Shown here: piece by piece, positions 43,391 through 52,023 of the stretch
How positions within the stretch are numbered: position 1 is the stretch's first letter
Layout of the letters: every line of letters begins with the position of its first letter
Origin: Selenihalanaerobacter shriftii
GTDB lineage: Bacteria > Bacillota > Halanaerobiia > Halobacteroidales > Acetohalobiaceae
Length of the DNA: 64,000 bases
Direction: 5' to 3'
Assembly: GCF_900167185.1 (NCBI RefSeq)
Contig: NZ_FUWM01000010.1
Span: forward strand, 26,076 to 90,075
The notes under the pieces: model-generated
Databases searched by the model: none
Told to the model about the DNA's origin: nothing
What the model saw: the letters and a program-made list of their open reading frames with translations, nothing else
Position numbers and translations under genes: made by a program

Positions 43391-43414
43391 ATAGTTAGTT
43401 TTGGAGGTGGGAGT

Positions 43415-45499
43415 ATGGCTAAAAATTTAGTAATTGTGGAATCCCCAGCAAAGGCAAAAACTATTAGTAAGTTCTTAGGTAAATCTTTTAAAGTAGAAGC
43501 ATCTATGGGGCATGTGATTGACTTACCTAAGAGTCAATTGGGAGTTAATGTAGAAGAAAACTTTGAACCTAAGTATATAACTATTCGAGGGAAAGGTGAT
43601 GTTTTAAAGAAGTTACGTAAAGCAACTAAGAAGAGTGATAATGTCTTCTTGGCAACTGACCCTGATAGAGAAGGAGAAGCAATTTCTTGGCATTTAAGTA
43701 GAGCTTTAAAATTAGATGATACTTCTAAATGCCGAATTGAATTTAATGAAATCACTAAACAAGCTATCAAAAATGCCATTAAAGATCCAAGACAAATAGA
43801 TCAAAATCGAGTAGATGCTCAGCAAGCTAGAAGACTATTAGATAGATTAGTAGGTTATAAATTAAGTCCATTGTTGTGGAAAAAGGTGAGAAGAGGACTG
43901 AGTGCTGGGCGAGTACAATCAGTGGCAGTTAAGATTATATGTGAGCGTGAAGAAGAGATAGAAGCATTTGAACCAGAGGAATATTGGACAATAGATGTAA
44001 ATTTAGAGAGTGAGAATCAGCCTTTTGAAGCAAAATTGCATCGGATTAATAATAATAAATTTAAAATAAAAAATGAAAAAGAAGTTAATCAAGCAGTTTC
44101 AGAAATAAAGCAGAATCAATTTAATATTAAAGAATTAAAAGAAAGAAAGAGAAGAAGAAATCCTTCACCACCTTTTACTACAAGTAGTTTACAGCAGAAA
44201 GCAGCTAATAGTCTGAATTTTAGTGCTAAGAAGACTATGTATATAGCTCAACAACTATATGAAGGTTTAGATATAGGTGCAGAAGGTACTATAGGATTAA
44301 TCACCTATATTAGAACTGATTCTACACGAATTTCTAAAGAAGCTCAAAAAGAAGCTAGAGGTTATATTAAGAAGAATTATGGTGATAAATATTGCCCAAA
44401 AACTCCAAAGAAATATAAGACTAAATCTGGAGCACAGGATGCTCATGAAGCTATTAGACCGACTTCGGTCTTAAGAGAGCCTAAAAAAGTAAAAAAATAT
44501 TTAAATAATGATCAATACCGACTTTATAAAATGCTTTGGGAAAGATTTGTTGCTAGTCAAATGAATCCAGCTATTTATAAAACTTTAAGTGTTGATATTC
44601 AAGCTGGAAAGTATTTATTTAGAGCTAAAGGGTCACAGACTTTATTTAAAGGTTTTCTAGCAGTTGATACATTTAAAAGTAGTAAAGAGGACACAGAATT
44701 ACCGGAATTAAAAGAAGGTGAAGAAGTTAAGTTAGTTAAGTTAAATCCAGACCAACACTTTACTAAACCGCCAGCTAGGTATACTGAAGCCAAGTTAGTT
44801 AAGACTTTAGAAGAGAAAGGTATTGGTCGTCCAAGTACTTATGCTCCAATAGTTGGTACTATTCAAAATCGAGGTTATGTTCAAAAAGAAGGTAAGAGGT
44901 TTGAACCAACAGATTTAGGTAAAATAGTTAATCAACTCTTAAGTGAACATTTCCCTGATGTAACAGATACTGAATTTACAGCTAATTTGGAAGAAGAATT
45001 AGATAGCATTGTAACTGGGAAGGTAAGTTGGAAGAAAGTTTTAAAAGATTTTTATTTCCCATTTGCAGAAAAATTAGATATAGCCTATGATGATATGGAA
45101 AAAGTTCAACTAGAAGAAGAAGTAACCGATGAAGTGTGTGAAGAATGTGGTAAAAACATGATAGTTAAACATGGAAGGTATGGGAAGTTTTTAGCTTGCC
45201 CTGGATTCCCAGATTGTAAAAATACTAAACCTTATTTGATTAAGACAGGAGTGGATTGTTTAGAGTGTGAAGAAGGAGAAATGGTACAAAGAAAGAGTAA
45301 AAAAGGTAGGACTTTTTATGGTTGCAGTAATTATCCAGATTGTGAGTTCATGATTTGGAATAAGCCAACAGAACATGAATGTCCTGATTGTGATGCATTT
45401 TTAATGGAAAAGACAACTAAGAAACGAGGAACTGAGTATTTATGTGCTAATAAAGAGTGTGATTTTAAAACTACTCCCGAAGATTTAGAAAATGATTAG
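43415..45499 (+). CDS. topA: DNA topoisomerase I
   Basis: 694 residues, a type IA enzyme that relaxes negative supercoils. The TOPRIM domain has VESPAKAKTI and DPDREGEAISWHL, and the catalytic tyrosine is in TYIRTDSTRIS. The C-terminus has three four-cysteine zinc modules (CEECGK..CPGFPDC, CLECEE..CSNYPDC, CPDCDA..CANKEC). A strong GGAGGTGGG precedes it. Confidence 0.97.
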   Translation: MAKNLVIVESPAKAKTISKFLGKSFKVEASMGHVIDLPKSQLGVNVEENFEPKYITIRGKGDVLKKLRKATKKSDNVFLATDPDREGEAISWHLSRALKLDDTSKCRIEFNEITKQAIKNAIKDPRQIDQNRVDAQQARRLLDRLVGYKLSPLLWKKVRRGLSAGRVQSVAVKIICEREEEIEAFEPEEYWTIDVNLESENQPFEAKLHRINNNKFKIKNEKEVNQAVSEIKQNQFNIKELKERKRRRNPSPPFTTSSLQQKAANSLNFSAKKTMYIAQQLYEGLDIGAEGTIGLITYIRTDSTRISKEAQKEARGYIKKNYGDKYCPKTPKKYKTKSGAQDAHEAIRPTSVLREPKKVKKYLNNDQYRLYKMLWERFVASQMNPAIYKTLSVDIQAGKYLFRAKGSQTLFKGFLAVDTFKSSKEDTELPELKEGEEVKLVKLNPDQHFTKPPARYTEAKLVKTLEEKGIGRPSTYAPIVGTIQNRGYVQKEGKRFEPTDLGKIVNQLLSEHFPDVTDTEFTANLEEELDSIVTGKVSWKKVLKDFYFPFAEKLDIAYDDMEKVQLEEEVTDEVCEECGKNMIVKHGRYGKFLACPGFPDCKNTKPYLIKTGVDCLECEEGEMVQRKSKKGRTFYGCSNYPDCEFMIWNKPTEHECPDCDAFLMEKTTKKRGTEYLCANKECDFKTTPEDLEND

Positions 45500-45551
45500 A
45501 ACTCTCTTTTTATTAAATAATATTTAATAATCTAGCAATTTATTAGCAGTC

Positions 45552-45588
45552 TTGCATAAAGTTTAAGTATATGATAATATATATTATC
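45552..45588 (+). promoter_or_regulatory. Promoter of hslVU with palindromic -10
   Basis: TTGCAT (45552-45557), a 17-base spacer and TAATAT (45575-45580). The -10 lies inside a perfect 16-base palindrome, GATAATATATATTATC (45573-45588), which could be an operator or simply AT-rich symmetry. Confidence 0.5.
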
Positions 45589-45645
45589 AAGCGAATAAGT
45601 GTTAAGTAAATTTGAGATAGATTAGAGTTGGAGAGGAGGAATTAG

Positions 45646-46173
45646 ATGTTCGAGGCTACAACAGTAATTGCTGTAAAGAAAGATAATAAAGTAGCAATTG
45701 CCGGTGATGGGCAGGTTACTATGCAGCATACTGTAATGAAACATGGAGCTAAAAAAATTAGAAGGTTATATGATGATAAAGTATTAGTAGGTTTTGCTGG
45801 TTCTGCTGCTGATGGATTCACTTTATTTGAAAAATTTGAAGCCAAAATTGAAGAGTTTCATGGTAATTTACAAAGAGCTGCAGTAGAATTAGCTAAAGAG
45901 TGGCGAACAGATAAAATTTTAAGGAAGTTAGAAGCTTTACTAATTGTTGCTAATGAAGAACATTTATTGGTCATTTCTGGTACTGGAGATGTAATAGAGC
46001 CAGATGATGACATTATTGCTATAGGTTCAGGAGGGTCATATGCTTTAGCAGCTGCTAAAGCATTGATGAAATATTCCGAATTAGAATTGACAGAGATTGT
46101 TAAAGAAGCTTTAAGTATTGCTTCGGATATTTGTATCTATACCAATGATCAAATTACTGTAGAGGAAGTTTAG
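45646..46173 (+). CDS. hslV: ATP-dependent protease subunit HslV (ClpQ)
   Basis: 175 residues of the proteasome-like peptidase. The N-terminus [25 protein letters not shown] has the catalytic threonine a few residues in, as in other Firmicutes, and must be processed to expose it. [18 protein letters not shown] is typical. It forms a double hexamer capped by HslU. It is 23 bases before hslU. Confidence 0.95.
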   Translation: MFEATTVIAVKKDNKVAIAGDGQVTMQHTVMKHGAKKIRRLYDDKVLVGFAGSAADGFTLFEKFEAKIEEFHGNLQRAAVELAKEWRTDKILRKLEALLIVANEEHLLVISGTGDVIEPDDDIIAIGSGGSYALAAAKALMKYSELELTEIVKEALSIASDICIYTNDQITVEEV

Positions 46174-46196
46174 TCTTTAAAGGGGGTTAGATTTTA

Positions 46197-47600
46197 ATGA
46201 AAAAATTAACTCCTAAAAGGATAGTAAAGGAGTTAGACAAATATATTATTGGTCAGAATGAAGCCAAAAAGTCAGTAGCAGTAGCTTTAAGGAATAGATA
46301 TCGTAGACGGCAGCTTCCCGATGATTTTAGAGAAGAAATTATGCCAAAAAACATTTTGATGATGGGTCCGACTGGAGTTGGAAAGACTGAGATTGCTAGA
46401 AGGTTAGCAAAGTTAGCTAAAGCTCCTTTCATTAAAATAGAGGTTACTAAATTTACAGAAGTGGGATATGTAGGTCGTGATGTAGAGTCTATGATTCGTG
46501 ATTTAGTTGAGACTGCTATTCGTATGGTAAAGAAAGAAAAGATAAAAGAAGTTGAAGATAAAGCAGGAAAATTAGTAGAAGATAGGATATTAGATAAATT
46601 ATTGCCTATGCCTAATAAGGATAGTAGTAATAATCCTTTAGGAGCTTTATTTGGAAGTTTTGGAGCGCAAGAGGAAGAAGAAGTAGAATTAGAAGAGGAT
46701 AAGCAACATTTAAAGAGATTAAAGAATAGACGTGAACAATTAAGAGAAGAGTTAAGAGCAGGTGAACTTGAGGATAGAATGATTGAAATTGAGGTTGAGG
46801 AGAACAATTCTCAGATGATTGAAATTTTTTCCGGTTCTGGAGTTGAGGAAATGGGAATTAATTTCCAAGATATATTTGGTGGGGTTCTTCCTAACCAAAA
46901 GAAAGAAAGAAAAGCAACTATAAAAGAAGCTAGAGAAATTTTAAAACAACAAGAAGCACAGAAACTAATAGATATGGATGAGGTTTCTTCAGAAGCTATT
47001 GAGCGAGTTGAAGAATCAGGAATCATCTTTTTAGATGAAATTGATAAAATTGCAGGTAATAATGCTAATTCTAGCCCAGAGGTTTCTAGGGAGGGTGTAC
47101 AAAGAGACATTTTACCTATTGTTGAAGGTTCAACTATCATGACTAAGTATGGGCCAGTTAAGACTGATTATATTTTCTTTATTGCTGCTGGTGCTTTTCA
47201 TGTTTCGAAGCCAACTGATTTAATTCCTGAACTGCAAGGTCGTTTCCCAATTCGAGTAGAATTAGAAAGTTTAACAGAAGAGAACTTTAATGCTATTTTA
47301 ACTGAACCAGAAAATGCGTTAACAAAGCAATATGAAGCTTTATTAAAGACTGAAGGCCTAGAGATAGAGTTTGCTGAAAATGCTATTAAAGAACTAGCTA
47401 GAATAGCTTTTAAAGTTAATGAAGAGACTGAGAATATTGGAGCACGAAGATTACATACTGTTTTAGAGAAGTTGTTAGAAGATATTTCTTTTGAAGCTCC
47501 AGATATGTCGGAGGATTATTTTGAAATTAGTATTGATTATGTAAGAGAGAAGTTAGATGATGTAGTAGAAGATAAAGATTTAAGTAAGTATATACTTTAA
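46197..47600 (+). CDS. hslU: ATP-dependent protease ATPase HslU (ClpY)
   Basis: 467 residues of AAA+ unfoldase: Walker [10 protein letters not shown], the pore loop GYVGRDVES, an acidic intermediate domain (about 140-250), Walker [13 protein letters not shown] and the C-terminal [19 protein letters not shown] ending in the LSKYIL tail that inserts into HslV. Confidence 0.96.
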   Translation: MKKLTPKRIVKELDKYIIGQNEAKKSVAVALRNRYRRRQLPDDFREEIMPKNILMMGPTGVGKTEIARRLAKLAKAPFIKIEVTKFTEVGYVGRDVESMIRDLVETAIRMVKKEKIKEVEDKAGKLVEDRILDKLLPMPNKDSSNNPLGALFGSFGAQEEEEVELEEDKQHLKRLKNRREQLREELRAGELEDRMIEIEVEENNSQMIEIFSGSGVEEMGINFQDIFGGVLPNQKKERKATIKEAREILKQQEAQKLIDMDEVSSEAIERVEESGIIFLDEIDKIAGNNANSSPEVSREGVQRDILPIVEGSTIMTKYGPVKTDYIFFIAAGAFHVSKPTDLIPELQGRFPIRVELESLTEENFNAILTEPENALTKQYEALLKTEGLEIEFAENAIKELARIAFKVNEETENIGARRLHTVLEKLLEDISFEAPDMSEDYFEISIDYVREKLDDVVEDKDLSKYIL

Positions 47601-47720
47601 ATCATGTTTGACATGTGCATATTATATGTGATACATGTATTTTAAATAATTGTGAAGTATTTCTCATTAAAAATTATGGGAATTTTTTATAGAAAAATAG
47701 TAAAGCCAGATATCTTTGGT

Positions 47721-47726
47721 TATAAT
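47721..47726 (+). promoter_or_regulatory. Possible -10 of codY
   Basis: TATAAT at 47721-47726, 80 bases before codY, with only a weak -35 (TAGTAA) at 17 bases. A TTGACA at 47608-47613 lacks a matching -10. codY may also be read from hslU, since no terminator lies between them. Confidence 0.35.
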
Positions 47727-47806
47727 AAATGTACAAACTAATCTAAAATTTATTTTGAAAATAATATCTTAAAAAGTAAGTAAAAGCTTAAAGGGAGGAT
47801 ACTATA

Positions 47807-48592
47807 ATGAAAGCATTATTGGAAGAGACACGCAAGATTAATAGACTATTACAAAAGTCTGCAGGACATCCAGTAGATTTTACAGAAATGGCTAAAGTAT
47901 TAAGTAGTGCAATTAAGGCCAATATATATGTAGTTAGTAGAAAAGGAAAGATTTTAGGTTATCAATTAATTAATAAATTTGAATGTGATCTTATGATTGA
48001 CGAAGTAATAAATGAAGGTTGGTTTCCACAAGATTATAATGAGTGGATATTAGATATTAATGAAACTCGGGCTAATTATGAGCAGAAGGATGGCCAATGT
48101 GTCTTTACAATAGATGATGAAGAATGTATGTTTACTCAAAAATTGACTACTATCATACCTATTAATGGTGGTGGTGAGAGATTAGGGACATTAATTGTTG
48201 CTAGATTTGACGAAGAATTTACTTCTAATGATCTCATCTTAGGAGAATATGGAGCTACAGTTGTAGGAATGGAAATTTTACGATCAAGAAGTGATAAGAT
48301 AGAAGCAGAAGCCCGTAAGAAAGCAGCTGTTCATGTAGCATTAGAAACATTATCTTATTCTGAATTAGAAGCTATAGAGCATATTTTTGAAGAATTAGAT
48401 GGTATAGAAGGGTTATTAGTAGCAAGTAAAGTAGCAGATAGAGTAGGAATTACTCGTTCAGTAATCGTTAATGCATTACGCAAATTTGAAAGTGCTGGAG
48501 TAATCGAATCACGTTCATTAGGGATGAAAGGTACATATATTAAAATATTAAATGAGAGGCTATTAGAAGAATTAGAAAAATTAAAGACTTAA
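47807..48592 (+). CDS. codY: GTP-sensing transcriptional repressor CodY
   Basis: 261 residues. The N-terminal GAF domain (1-155) senses GTP and branched-chain amino acids: [41 protein letters not shown]. The C-terminal winged helix has [20 protein letters not shown]. It represses starvation and motility genes in Firmicutes. The hslVU-codY-flgB order is that of Bacillus. A terminator isolates it from the flagellar operon. Confidence 0.97.
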   Translation: MKALLEETRKINRLLQKSAGHPVDFTEMAKVLSSAIKANIYVVSRKGKILGYQLINKFECDLMIDEVINEGWFPQDYNEWILDINETRANYEQKDGQCVFTIDDEECMFTQKLTTIIPINGGGERLGTLIVARFDEEFTSNDLILGEYGATVVGMEILRSRSDKIEAEARKKAAVHVALETLSYSELEAIEHIFEELDGIEGLLVASKVADRVGITRSVIVNALRKFESAGVIESRSLGMKGTYIKILNERLLEELEKLKT

Positions 48593-48608
48593 AAAATTAA
48601 ACCTTTAG

Positions 48609-48648
48609 AAACTAACCCACAAAAATGTTTTTGTGGGTTAGTTTTTTT
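48609..48648 (+). terminator. Terminator of codY
   Basis: AAACTAACCCACAAAAA and TTTTTGTGGGTTAGTTT pair almost completely and are followed by a run of T. Confidence 0.92.
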
Positions 48649-48726
48649 AGTTTTATTAATTATATATTATATAAATATAAAAAGTTTTATTTTTTAAGTC
48701 TTTTTTACAAATTACTCAAAAAAAAT

Positions 48727-48754
48727 AAAGGAGAACAACTAATAATTAACGAAT
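48727..48754 (+). promoter_or_regulatory. Sigma-H-like promoter upstream of the c-di-GMP switch
   Basis: AAAGGAGAA, a 12-base spacer and AACGAAT fit RnAGGAnnn-N12-RnnGAAT. Transcription would start near 48762, about 35 bases before the riboswitch. The -35 part also resembles a Shine-Dalgarno but no start codon follows it. Confidence 0.4.
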
Positions 48755-48796
48755 ATTTAAAATAGGTAAAGAAAATTCAAAAACTGAATATTTATG

Positions 48797-48896
48797 TCAT
48801 CTCTCGATAAAGGCAAACTTGTCGAAAGGCAGGGACGCAAAGCTACTAGGTCTATGGTATACAAGTATACTATGATTGCTAGGCTACCTACTAAAC
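48797..48896 (+). ncRNA. c-di-GMP-I riboswitch (GEMM-I)
   Basis: The core reads AGGCAAAC-TTGT-CGAAAGGCA-GGGACGCAAAGC, followed by a second helix formed by TATGGTATAC and GTATACTATG and the closing GCTAGGCTACC. GGCAAAC, the GAAA tetraloop, GACGCAAAGC and the paired receptor arm are the hallmarks of the GEMM-I class. It lies in front of the flagellar operon with a terminator downstream, the same layout as the flgB-operon switch of Clostridioides difficile, where c-di-GMP stops transcription. Confidence 0.93.
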
Positions 48897-48929
48897 AATT
48901 AATTATAGCAGATATTTGTCAATATAATC

Positions 48930-48972
48930 AACTCCAGTTCCTTTATGATTTTGAGGGATTAGGAGTTTTTTT
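48930..48972 (+). terminator. Terminator controlled by the c-di-GMP switch
   Basis: AACTCC (48930-48935) pairs with GGAGTT (48962-48967) and GTTCC (48937-48941) with GGGAT (48955-48959), around an AT-rich loop, followed by seven T. It lies 34 bases after the riboswitch and would cut transcription before flgB. Confidence 0.85.
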
Positions 48973-49000
48973 GCTTAATAAGGTAAATTACTCAAGTAAG

Positions 49001-49028
49001 GCAGGAAAACATGCTGATTTTGTCGAAT
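49001..49028 (+). promoter_or_regulatory. Second sigma-H-type promoter, after the terminator
   Basis: GCAGGAAAA, a 12-base spacer and GTCGAAT. It lies downstream of the riboswitch terminator, so transcripts from it would escape c-di-GMP control. The -10 region TTTTGTCGAA also fits a Spo0A box. Transcription would start near 49035, about 200 bases before flgB. Confidence 0.5.
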
Positions 49029-49233
49029 AAAGGTTAAGGCTGGAAATAGGATTATATGGTTTATTTTATGTTTTTTTATGATTTAAGGAGGAGTTAGAGG
49101 ATAATAGACAGAAATATAAAAAGTGATAACCAAATGGGAATAAAATTATAATAAAATAGAATATTAATGATTCAGTTAAGTATTGAAAATAAAACTAATA
49201 TTATTGATAAAAAGTAAAGGAGGTAAATTTATA

Positions 49234-49647
49234 GTGGCCTTTTTAGGTGATCAGACTACATCAATATTAAGTAGTGCTCTAGATGGATTAAGTCTAAGAA
49301 AGCAAGCAATTTCTAATAATATTGCAAATGTAGATACCCCTAATTACAAACGTAAGGATGTAAATTTCGAATCCCAATTACAACAAGCTAGATATAATTA
49401 TAAAAGACAGAGTATTAATTTAAGTAGAACAGATAATGAACACTTCTCTATAAATGGTAAACATCAAGCTTTTGCACCAAAAATTAGATCTGACAATAAT
49501 ACTAGTATGAGAAATGATAAGAATAATGTTGATATAGATTATGAGATGACAGCTTTAGCTAAAAACACATTAAAATATCAATCTGTTACTAAATTGTTAT
49601 CAACTAAATTTAAGAAAGTTGGTAATGTAATTAATAGGATAAAATAA
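49234..49647 (+). CDS. flgB: Flagellar basal-body rod protein FlgB
   Basis: 137 residues: LDGLSLRKQAISNNIANVDTPNYKR is the rod-protein N-terminal motif, and the C-terminus has DIDYEMTALAKNTLKYQSVTKLL. It forms the proximal rod. The start is GTG 49234 with AAAGGAGG 10 bases upstream. It is the first gene of a run to the end of the window in which spacings are mostly under 40 bases. Confidence 0.95.
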   Translation: MAFLGDQTTSILSSALDGLSLRKQAISNNIANVDTPNYKRKDVNFESQLQQARYNYKRQSINLSRTDNEHFSINGKHQAFAPKIRSDNNTSMRNDKNNVDIDYEMTALAKNTLKYQSVTKLLSTKFKKVGNVINRIK

Positions 49648-49667
49648 GATTAAGGAGGATTTAATAT

Positions 49668-50105
49668 ATGGGGTTATTTGGTGGGATGAACATTAGTGCT
49701 TCAGGAATGACAGCTCAACGGTTAAGAATGGATTTAATTTCTAATAATATCGCTAATATAAATACAACTAGGACTGAAGATGGTGGGCCTTATAAGAAAA
49801 AATCGCCAGTTTTCAAAGCTAAAGGTCAAGCTAAATTTAGTTTACCTGATGTTGCTTCTAATAAGGGACAAATGGGACAAGGTGTAGAAGTAACCTCTAT
49901 TAAAGAGAGTAATAAGCCACCGAGATTAGTCTATAATCCTAATCATCCTGATGCTAATCAAGAAGGATATGTTAAGATGCCTAATATAGATATAGCTTCT
50001 GAAATGGTTAATATGATTTCAGCTAGTAGAGCGTATGAAGCAAATGTTACAGCTTTAAATGCTTCTAAGAAGATGTTTAAAAGTGCTTTAAAGATTGAAG
50101 GATAA
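49668..50105 (+). CDS. flgC: Flagellar basal-body rod protein FlgC
   Basis: 145 residues. ISASGMTAQRLRMDLISNNIANINT at the N-terminus and PNIDIASEMVNMISASRAYEANVTALNASKKM at the C-terminus are the paired FlgC motifs. A proximal rod subunit. AAGGAGG precedes the ATG. Confidence 0.96.
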   Translation: MGLFGGMNISASGMTAQRLRMDLISNNIANINTTRTEDGGPYKKKSPVFKAKGQAKFSLPDVASNKGQMGQGVEVTSIKESNKPPRLVYNPNHPDANQEGYVKMPNIDIASEMVNMISASRAYEANVTALNASKKMFKSALKIEG

Positions 50106-50122
50106 AGGAGGATGTTTAATAG

Positions 50123-50419
50123 ATGAAAATAGATACTCTACAGTTAAATAAGTTAGCTCAAAGTTATAAAACTGACAGTGTTAGTGAAGGAAAGAGCAAG
50201 GAATCATTTAAGGATTTGCTTAGCAATTCATTACATAAAGTTAATAATTTACAGAAAGATGCAGATTTGATGGCTGAAAAATTAGCAGTAGGAGAAGCCG
50301 ATAATATTCATGAAGTGATGATTGCTTCTACAAAGGCTAAACTTTCTTTGGATTTAACATTAGAGGTAAGAAATAAAGTTGTAGAAGCATATAAAGATAT
50401 AATGAGAATGCAGATCTGA
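50123..50419 (+). CDS. fliE: Flagellar hook-basal body protein FliE
   Basis: 98 residues: SFKDLLSNSLHKVNNLQKDAD and GEADNIHEVMIASTKAKLSLDLTLEVRNKVVEAYKDIMRMQI. It joins the MS ring to the rod. AAAGGAGG precedes the start. Confidence 0.95.
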   Translation: MKIDTLQLNKLAQSYKTDSVSEGKSKESFKDLLSNSLHKVNNLQKDADLMAEKLAVGEADNIHEVMIASTKAKLSLDLTLEVRNKVVEAYKDIMRMQI

Positions 50420-50447
50420 TATTTTGTTGGGAAATTGAGGTGTGAAT

Positions 50448-52001
50448 ATGATTGAAAATTTAATGCAAATTAGAGAGCAAGGAGAAAAATTGTGGGAAAG
50501 TTTAGACACTAAAGCTAGGATAATAATTATTTCTTCAGCAGTAGTGTCAATAATTGCTCTATTATTGCTTACTAATTGGGCTAGTCAACCTAATTATGTT
50601 ACTTTATTTAATAATTTAACAGTTAAGGATGCTAGTGCAATTACTAATCAATTAAAAGAAAAACAGATTGATTATAAGTTAGCTAATGATGGTACTAGGA
50701 TTCTAGTGCCTGCTAAAGACGTTCATCAAGTTAGACTAAATTTAGCTAGTGAAGGTTTGCCTAAGGGAGGAACAGTAGGGTTTGAATTATTTGATAAAAC
50801 TCGCATAGGCAGTACTGATTTTGAGCAACAAGTTAATTTTTATCGAGCACTTTCTGGAGAATTAACTAGAACTATTATGCAGTTGCAAGATGTTGAGTTT
50901 GCTAAAGTCCAAATTAGTGCTCCAAGAGAGAGCTTATATGTCGATAAAGCAAAAGTGGCTAAGGCGTCTGTATTACTTAAAATAAAGCCATATGCAGATT
51001 TAGGTTTAAAACAGGTGAAAGCGATTACTAATTTAGTTGCTAGTAGTGTAGAAGGGTTGTCAGCAAAGAATGTAACTGTAGTAGATACTAAAGGGAATCT
51101 ATTAACTGCTAAACTTAATAAAAAGGACAACCTAGGAACTACAGAATTTAACCCAAAACAGTTAGAGGTTGAAGAGGAATTTGAGAATGATTTACAGATG
51201 ACTTTAAATACCATGTTATCTAGGGTATTAGGGCCTGATAATGTAGTTGTGAGGGTTAATGCTAAACTTAATTTTGATCAAAGAAAGATTCAGAGTGAAA
51301 TTTATGAACCTATTACTGATGATGAAGGAATTGTGAGGAGTGAGCAATCTAAGAAAGTTAATTATCAGTCTAATGGTGAATCTCCTCAGGGAATACCTGG
51401 TACAGAGTCAAATATTCCTCAATATCAATCCAGTGAAGATCAAGCATCAAATTATAGTCAGAAAGAAGTTACTACTAATTATGAAATTAATAAGAAAGTA
51501 GAAAATTATATCCAAGCTGCTGGAGATGTAGAAAAAGTTTCGGTAGCAGTTATGGTTAATAAAGATTTATCATCGAATGAAAAAGACTCAATTCGACAAT
51601 CTGTAGCAGCAACAGTCGGATACGATCAATCACGTGGTGACCAGATTACCATTAGTAGCTTTAAATTTGATAAAAGTTTAGAAAAAGAGATAAATTCAAA
51701 AATGGCGTCTGAGAAAGCAGCTAGACAGAAGAAATGGATAATAGCAGGAATTATAACTTTATTAATAATTATTATTGGTGGTTTAATCATACGTAGAATT
51801 ATGAGTGATTCTGAATCTGTTGAAGAACCGGGCTTAGACGTAGTAGTTGATGATGACACAGGAGAAGCAGCAGCAACTAAAGAGGAATTATCTCCAGAAG
51901 AAGAGATGAGAAAAGAAATGAAAGATGAAGTGTCTCAGTTAATTAGGAATCAGCCTGAAGAAGTAGCTAGGTTATTAAAGACATGGTTAACTGAGGATTG
52001 A
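50448..52001 (+). CDS. fliF: Flagellar MS-ring protein FliF
   Basis: 517 residues. Two membrane segments (about 25-45 and 430-450) flank a large ring domain with VPAKDVHQVRLNLASEGLPKGG and QVNFYRALSGELTRTI, and the FliG-binding C-terminus is acidic. The ring domain is involved in export-gate assembly. The start is ATG 50448 with GAGGTG upstream. Confidence 0.96.
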   Translation: MIENLMQIREQGEKLWESLDTKARIIIISSAVVSIIALLLLTNWASQPNYVTLFNNLTVKDASAITNQLKEKQIDYKLANDGTRILVPAKDVHQVRLNLASEGLPKGGTVGFELFDKTRIGSTDFEQQVNFYRALSGELTRTIMQLQDVEFAKVQISAPRESLYVDKAKVAKASVLLKIKPYADLGLKQVKAITNLVASSVEGLSAKNVTVVDTKGNLLTAKLNKKDNLGTTEFNPKQLEVEEEFENDLQMTLNTMLSRVLGPDNVVVRVNAKLNFDQRKIQSEIYEPITDDEGIVRSEQSKKVNYQSNGESPQGIPGTESNIPQYQSSEDQASNYSQKEVTTNYEINKKVENYIQAAGDVEKVSVAVMVNKDLSSNEKDSIRQSVAATVGYDQSRGDQITISSFKFDKSLEKEINSKMASEKAARQKKWIIAGIITLLIIIIGGLIIRRIMSDSESVEEPGLDVVVDDDTGEAAATKEELSPEEEMRKEMKDEVSQLIRNQPEEVARLLKTWLTED

Positions 52002-52023
52002 TCTAAAAGGGAGGGAATTGGCC

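Noticed and set aside
47680-47698. CodY-binding box upstream of codY (AATTTTTTATAGAAAAAT)
   Set aside because: The arms are AT-rich and spaced wider than the 15-base AATTTTCWGAAAATT consensus, and such sequence is common in this DNA.
48794-49030. A 78-codon open frame between codY and flgB
   Set aside because: It runs through the c-di-GMP aptamer and its terminator, has no Shine-Dalgarno and does not resemble a protein.
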